Source: Vairimorpha apis BRL 01
Lineage: Eukaryota; Microsporidia; Nosematidae
DNA length: 24,027 nucleotides
Assembly (NCBI GenBank): GCA_000447185.1
Contig: KE647005.1
Location: 10,849 to 34,875, forward strand
Reading direction: 5' to 3'
Of the stretch, positions 20,714 to 24,027 are shown in pieces. Below the pieces are notes generated by a model, which was not told the origin of the DNA, made no database searches, and was given only the letters and a program-made list of their open reading frames with translations. The first letter of the stretch is position 1; each line of letters begins with the position of its first letter. The translations under genes were made by a program, and so were the position numbers.

Positions 20714-21300
20714 AATGATTTTGAATGTACAACTTGTAATATGTGAGTACATTCACTGATTAAATTATCATTTTATAAAAAAATCTGAAGTTTTAAAATT
20801 TCTAATAAATATATATATATTAAAAGAATGATTTAAAACATTTTAATAATTTTAACTTTATGTTTAAATATTATTTAATGTATTATTAAATAATAAACAA
20901 AATATATTTTAAAAAAATAAAATAGTTTTTAAGATGAATAATAATTTTTTATAAAATTTAATTTATATTTTTATTATCATAAGTAAAAATGTAAATTTTT
21001 GGAATTTTTTTATTCATATATTTTTCACTAAAAATTAAATATTTAATTTACGTTATTTTTATTTAAAACATTAACTTATTCAATAATTATATGTACATAA
21101 AATTGCACAGGGGAAAAAATAAATTTATTTACTAAATAATGATTTATTTTTTGTTAATATTATGTTTGTTTATCAATAAATTCCATATACTTCAAATATT
21201 AAACTTTTTTAAGCAACAATATTTTACATTCTAAGAATTTATTTTTCACAAAATCAGCTATCGCACAACATTTAATAATATTAAACTAAAATAGATAAAA
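20714..21300. other. AT-rich spacer
   Basis: About 590 bases with no ORF, RNA gene or long repeat. GGGG at 21111-21114 is not followed by a usable minus-strand ORF. Confidence 0.6.
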
Positions 21301-21303
21301 CCC
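21301..21303 (+). promoter_or_regulatory. CCC start-proximal motif of the TPP1-like gene
   Basis: AACCCTTTTATATATG: CCC lies eight bases before ATG 21312. Confidence 0.55.
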
Positions 21304-21311
21304 TTTTATAT

Positions 21312-22956
21312 ATGTCATTTGTTTATAAATGGATAGATAAATATATAAAAGCGCTATTAAATTGCTCTAATCCTGTGCATGGTTCTCAAACAGTTCAAAT
21401 AATAGAAATGATTGACAAAAATACTTTAATTATTAGTGATGGTTCTTATTTTATTAAAGCTAAATTAGTCAAAAAACAAACTGAAAAACTTATCCCTAGC
21501 ATTTTTATTAATATTGAAGAATTTACTTTAGAATATAAAAAAGATGCTTATTATATATTAATTTATTCTTTTATTGTAATTAGTGGTGTAAGTGATATTT
21601 TAGGAGAACCTATTGATATTAATTTTAAATATAAAGAGCAAATTATGTTATTTAATAATTATGAGTATTTACTCGATCTTTCGTATTTTAATGATTCTGA
21701 AATTTCTAGTTGTTTATCAATTTCTAAAGAAAATTTAAGTATTACGGAAAGTGATTTAGATAATATAAGTTTTTCTCAAAATGTAAATAAAATAAATTCT
21801 TTTAATACATTTATAAAATTAGATGAATGTTATGACCATAATAATCTAGAAAATTTGAAAAATATTAATGATAAGATTGTGACAAATACAATTTTAAATA
21901 AAAATGAATATTCTAATGCAAATCCTTCTAAAGATCTCAATACAATTAAAATAATTGATGAAAATAATAATTTAATGAAGGTTAATTTAAAAGAAATAAA
22001 AAACTTAAATGAATCAACAAAAGTTGATAAGATTGAGAATAAATATGAAAATACAAGAGATATTAAAAAAACAATATAACACTAAATGATATAGAAAATA
22101 ATTTTCAAGAATGTATTAAAACATATAAACTTAAAGATGATGTTTTTGTGCATATTAATAAAATAAATTCGGATTTTAAAAATGTAACACTTGCGAATTT
22201 AAGCTTTGATAAAGAATTAAATACAAATGTAAATATTTCAAAAAATACAAAAATAAAAAAGGTAATATTTCCTTATAATAGATTAATTTTAGTAAATGAT
22301 TTTTATGATGAAGATGTATCTGATTCTTTAATTTTATCAAATAAAAAATTAAATCAGAACATGATAATAATTCAAATTTTGTAAGCACAAATGTTTTAAA
22401 AAATTCAATATCTGATGATAAAATTGACAATAATGTAATTTATATGGATAAGCTAGTTTACAATAGCTCAATATTTGATGATACATTAATAAATGAAAAT
22501 TTATTTAGTGAGAATGAATTAACAAATGATAATTTATTAAAAAATAACAATTTAATATTTAAAAATACAATGTTATTAATTGATAGTGATTTATTAAATT
22601 TTAGGCAATTACAAAATGGAAACTACAAAATAACTTTTAACAACAAAACATATTTTTTATTCATATATTTAATTTATAAATATTCTATTATTTATACAGA
22701 AAAATATTCGTTAAAATTTACCATTTATGAGTTATTTATTTTAAATGAATTCAGAAAAACAAAAATATTTAAAAATATTAAATATAGAAATAATATTTTT
22801 AAATTTACTGAAAAAAATAAAAACAAATATTTTATTGTAGAAAATGCTTATAAACCCAAAATTTTCAGAAAAAGAAAATTTAAGATAATTGAAAAAGAAA
22901 TGGATATAATGTTTGATATTAATTTTGATATCTGTAAATTTTCAAAGAATGTATAA
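21312..22956 (+). CDS. protein with candidate TPP1/Tpz1-like OB fold (two internal frame breaks)
   Basis: Start supported by the CCC motif. Residues about 5-95 resemble the OB fold of telomere protein TPP1/Tpz1: Trp-Ile near the start (YKWIDKYIKALL), a strand ending in LIISDGSYFIKAKLV, an Asp/Gly-rich turn, IFINIEEFTLEY and YYILIYSFIVISGV. The middle (about 130-370) is Asn/Lys/Asp-rich linker; the last ~100 residues are a basic, folded-looking region with no recognised family. The first frame stops at 22079, but the next is open from A7 22065-22071 with no ATG; it stops at 22384, and the third is open from A6 22343-22348 to TAA 22954-22956. Two added bases give 548 residues. The pieces could be separate ORFs, but neither downstream piece has a start codon at its beginning or a CCC motif. 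Shelterin assignment is inference from pattern only. Confidence 0.6.
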
Positions 22957-23688
22957 ATTTAAACTAAAAAATAATGTATTGTTATAAAAAAATAATTATC
23001 AAATGTTTTTTTTTATTTAACTATAAAAAAAATTCTTAAAAATATTTCTTGTAAAATTATATTTTAATATAAAGTTAGTACAAGATTAGTAAAAAAGCAT
23101 TAAGTTTTTATTAAATAATGTTTTGTAAATAATATATTATACGGTCAATAAAATAATTATAATTACAAAATATAAAAATAAAAAATTATTAATAATCTAA
23201 AGTATTTAAATGGTATTATGAAAAATCAAAATTTAATACATTACATAAATAATACATTTTTAAAATATAATTCACTTTTAATGATCATTTTTTTTAATTT
23301 TACCATATTTAAAAATTGGTATATATTTACATAACTTAATATAATTTAAAAATCAATAAACATTTTTTGTTAATTTATTACAAAAAAGAAAAAAGGTCTT
23401 AATTGATTATTTATTTAGTTTGCGTGAGATTACTTATTTTTAAAATTTGTTATATAAATTTCTCAGATTCAATACATATGATTTATTTAGTTTATCTTAT
23501 GTTATGTGATATAATTAAAAAGAAATAAAAATTTAATTTCAAAAAGAGTGTATGTATAAAATTTGTTGTATAAAAAAATAGAGATTATAGTACCAATATA
23601 TATTTATTAAGTTAATATTGTTAATGTTTAATAGTAGAATTAAATAATATCATTAAATAAAATGTTTATTTGTGTATTTTATAATCTC

Positions 23689-23755
23689 ATTTGTTTATAC
23701 TATTATTGTCTTTGAACAAACATTAGTTTGCTGATCTGCCTTCTCGGTTTCTGCT
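23689..23755 (-). repeat. dispersed inverted repeat, copy 2 (partner at 14438-14503)
   Basis: Reverse complement of the repeat at 14438-14503. On the minus strand it encodes RRQISKLMFVQRQ. Confidence 0.65.
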
Positions 23756-23930
23756 ATCTTGACTTTTCTTCTGTATTCAATATAAATGCTGTAAAGAGTC
23801 TTCCTAAGAGTTAACAATTAAATATACACTTTAATTCGGTCGAGTAAATCAAATTTCTTCTGTTTTTAAAGTTGTATTTGCTAACTATATCATCTCATGT
23901 TACCCACTTATGGATAATGACAAATTATAA
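23756..23930 (-). mobile_element. probable decayed coding remnant upstream of repeat copy 2
   Basis: Extends the peptide-coding character of the repeat: the minus frame reads VSKYNFKNRRNLIYSTELK, then after one stop LLGRLFTAFILNTEEKSR, then one stop and the repeat peptide. A basic region followed by RRQI.KLMFV could be the region before the reverse transcriptase domain of an R4-like element. This is a tentative assignment. Confidence 0.35.
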
Positions 23931-24027
23931 TAAACTAACTATATATTAATAAATTTTTTTTTACAAAATAAAAAACTAAAAATAAAACAAAACAATAAGT
24001 AAATTATTTGATAAAATAATTAAAAAT

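Larger units (their letters stand above)
22957..24027. other. AT-rich 3' flank of the window
   Basis: No ORF of useful length. From about 23690 to 23930 the composition is less biased and holds repeat copy 2 and probable decayed coding sequence (listed separately). Nothing recognised in the last 100 bases. Confidence 0.6.

Noticed and set aside
22176..22430. Minus-strand 84-residue ORF
   Set aside because: Opposite the middle piece of the TPP1-like gene; shadow ORF with no start motif.
1..24027. tRNA, rRNA or CRISPR array
   Set aside because: I found no tRNA arm signature, no conserved rRNA stretch and no regularly spaced repeats; the direct repeats seen are two-copy tandem duplications.

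Overview
The window looks like a gene-sparse, very AT-rich (roughly four fifths A+T) microsporidian genome. The clues are a short intronless GCN20-type ABCF ATPase, a compact CDC50/LEM3-family protein, ricin-B-lectin-like secreted proteins of the kind expanded in these parasites, decayed non-LTR retrotransposons, and a CCC(T) motif within about 15 bases upstream of several start codons, which is a known microsporidian gene-start signal. Genus cannot be fixed from sequence alone; a Nosema/Vairimorpha-like or similarly AT-rich, expanded genome would fit.

Layout. 1-553: 3' end of a ricin-B-lectin-like gene (+). 1348-3509 (-): long leucine-rich-repeat protein with a hydrophobic N-terminus and an unrecognised C-terminal half. 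5337-6479 (-): unrecognised 380-residue protein. 6480-12943: a retrotransposon graveyard holding three recognisable decayed pieces of non-LTR reverse transcriptase ORFs of the restriction-like-endonuclease (R4/Dong/R2-like) type: 8943-9322 (+), 10191-10472 (+) and 11054-12400 (-). 12944-13677 (+): second ricin-B-lectin-like gene, paralogous to the first. 14806-16682 (+): GCN20-like ABCF ATPase. 17064-17848 (+): CDC50-like flippase subunit. 19616-20713 (+): unrecognised, charged, Asn/Lys-rich protein. 21312-22956 (+): protein with an N-terminal region resembling the TPP1/Tpz1 telomere OB fold. Long A/T-only spacers separate them. Two inverted ~65-base repeat copies (14438-14503 and 23689-23755) share a translatable peptide and probably come from the same kind of mobile element.

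The most striking global feature is that five of the seven genes are broken into two or three reading frames, six breaks in all. Every break maps at or next to an A6 or A7 run on the coding strand, and every one is in the same direction (one base apparently missing, or a -1 shift). Correcting one base per break gives a whole number of codons in every gene and continuous family homology where the family is known. Under-called homopolymers in the assembly are the simplest explanation; recent population indels, transcriptional slippage on poly(A) tracts or programmed -1 frameshifting are alternatives worth testing. I annotate these as single genes with internal frame breaks.

The genes form no obvious pathway. 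Two are conserved housekeeping functions (translation/ribosome-associated ABCF; lipid flippase chaperone), two or three may be secreted and host-facing (two lectin-like proteins and the LRR protein), and one may be telomeric.
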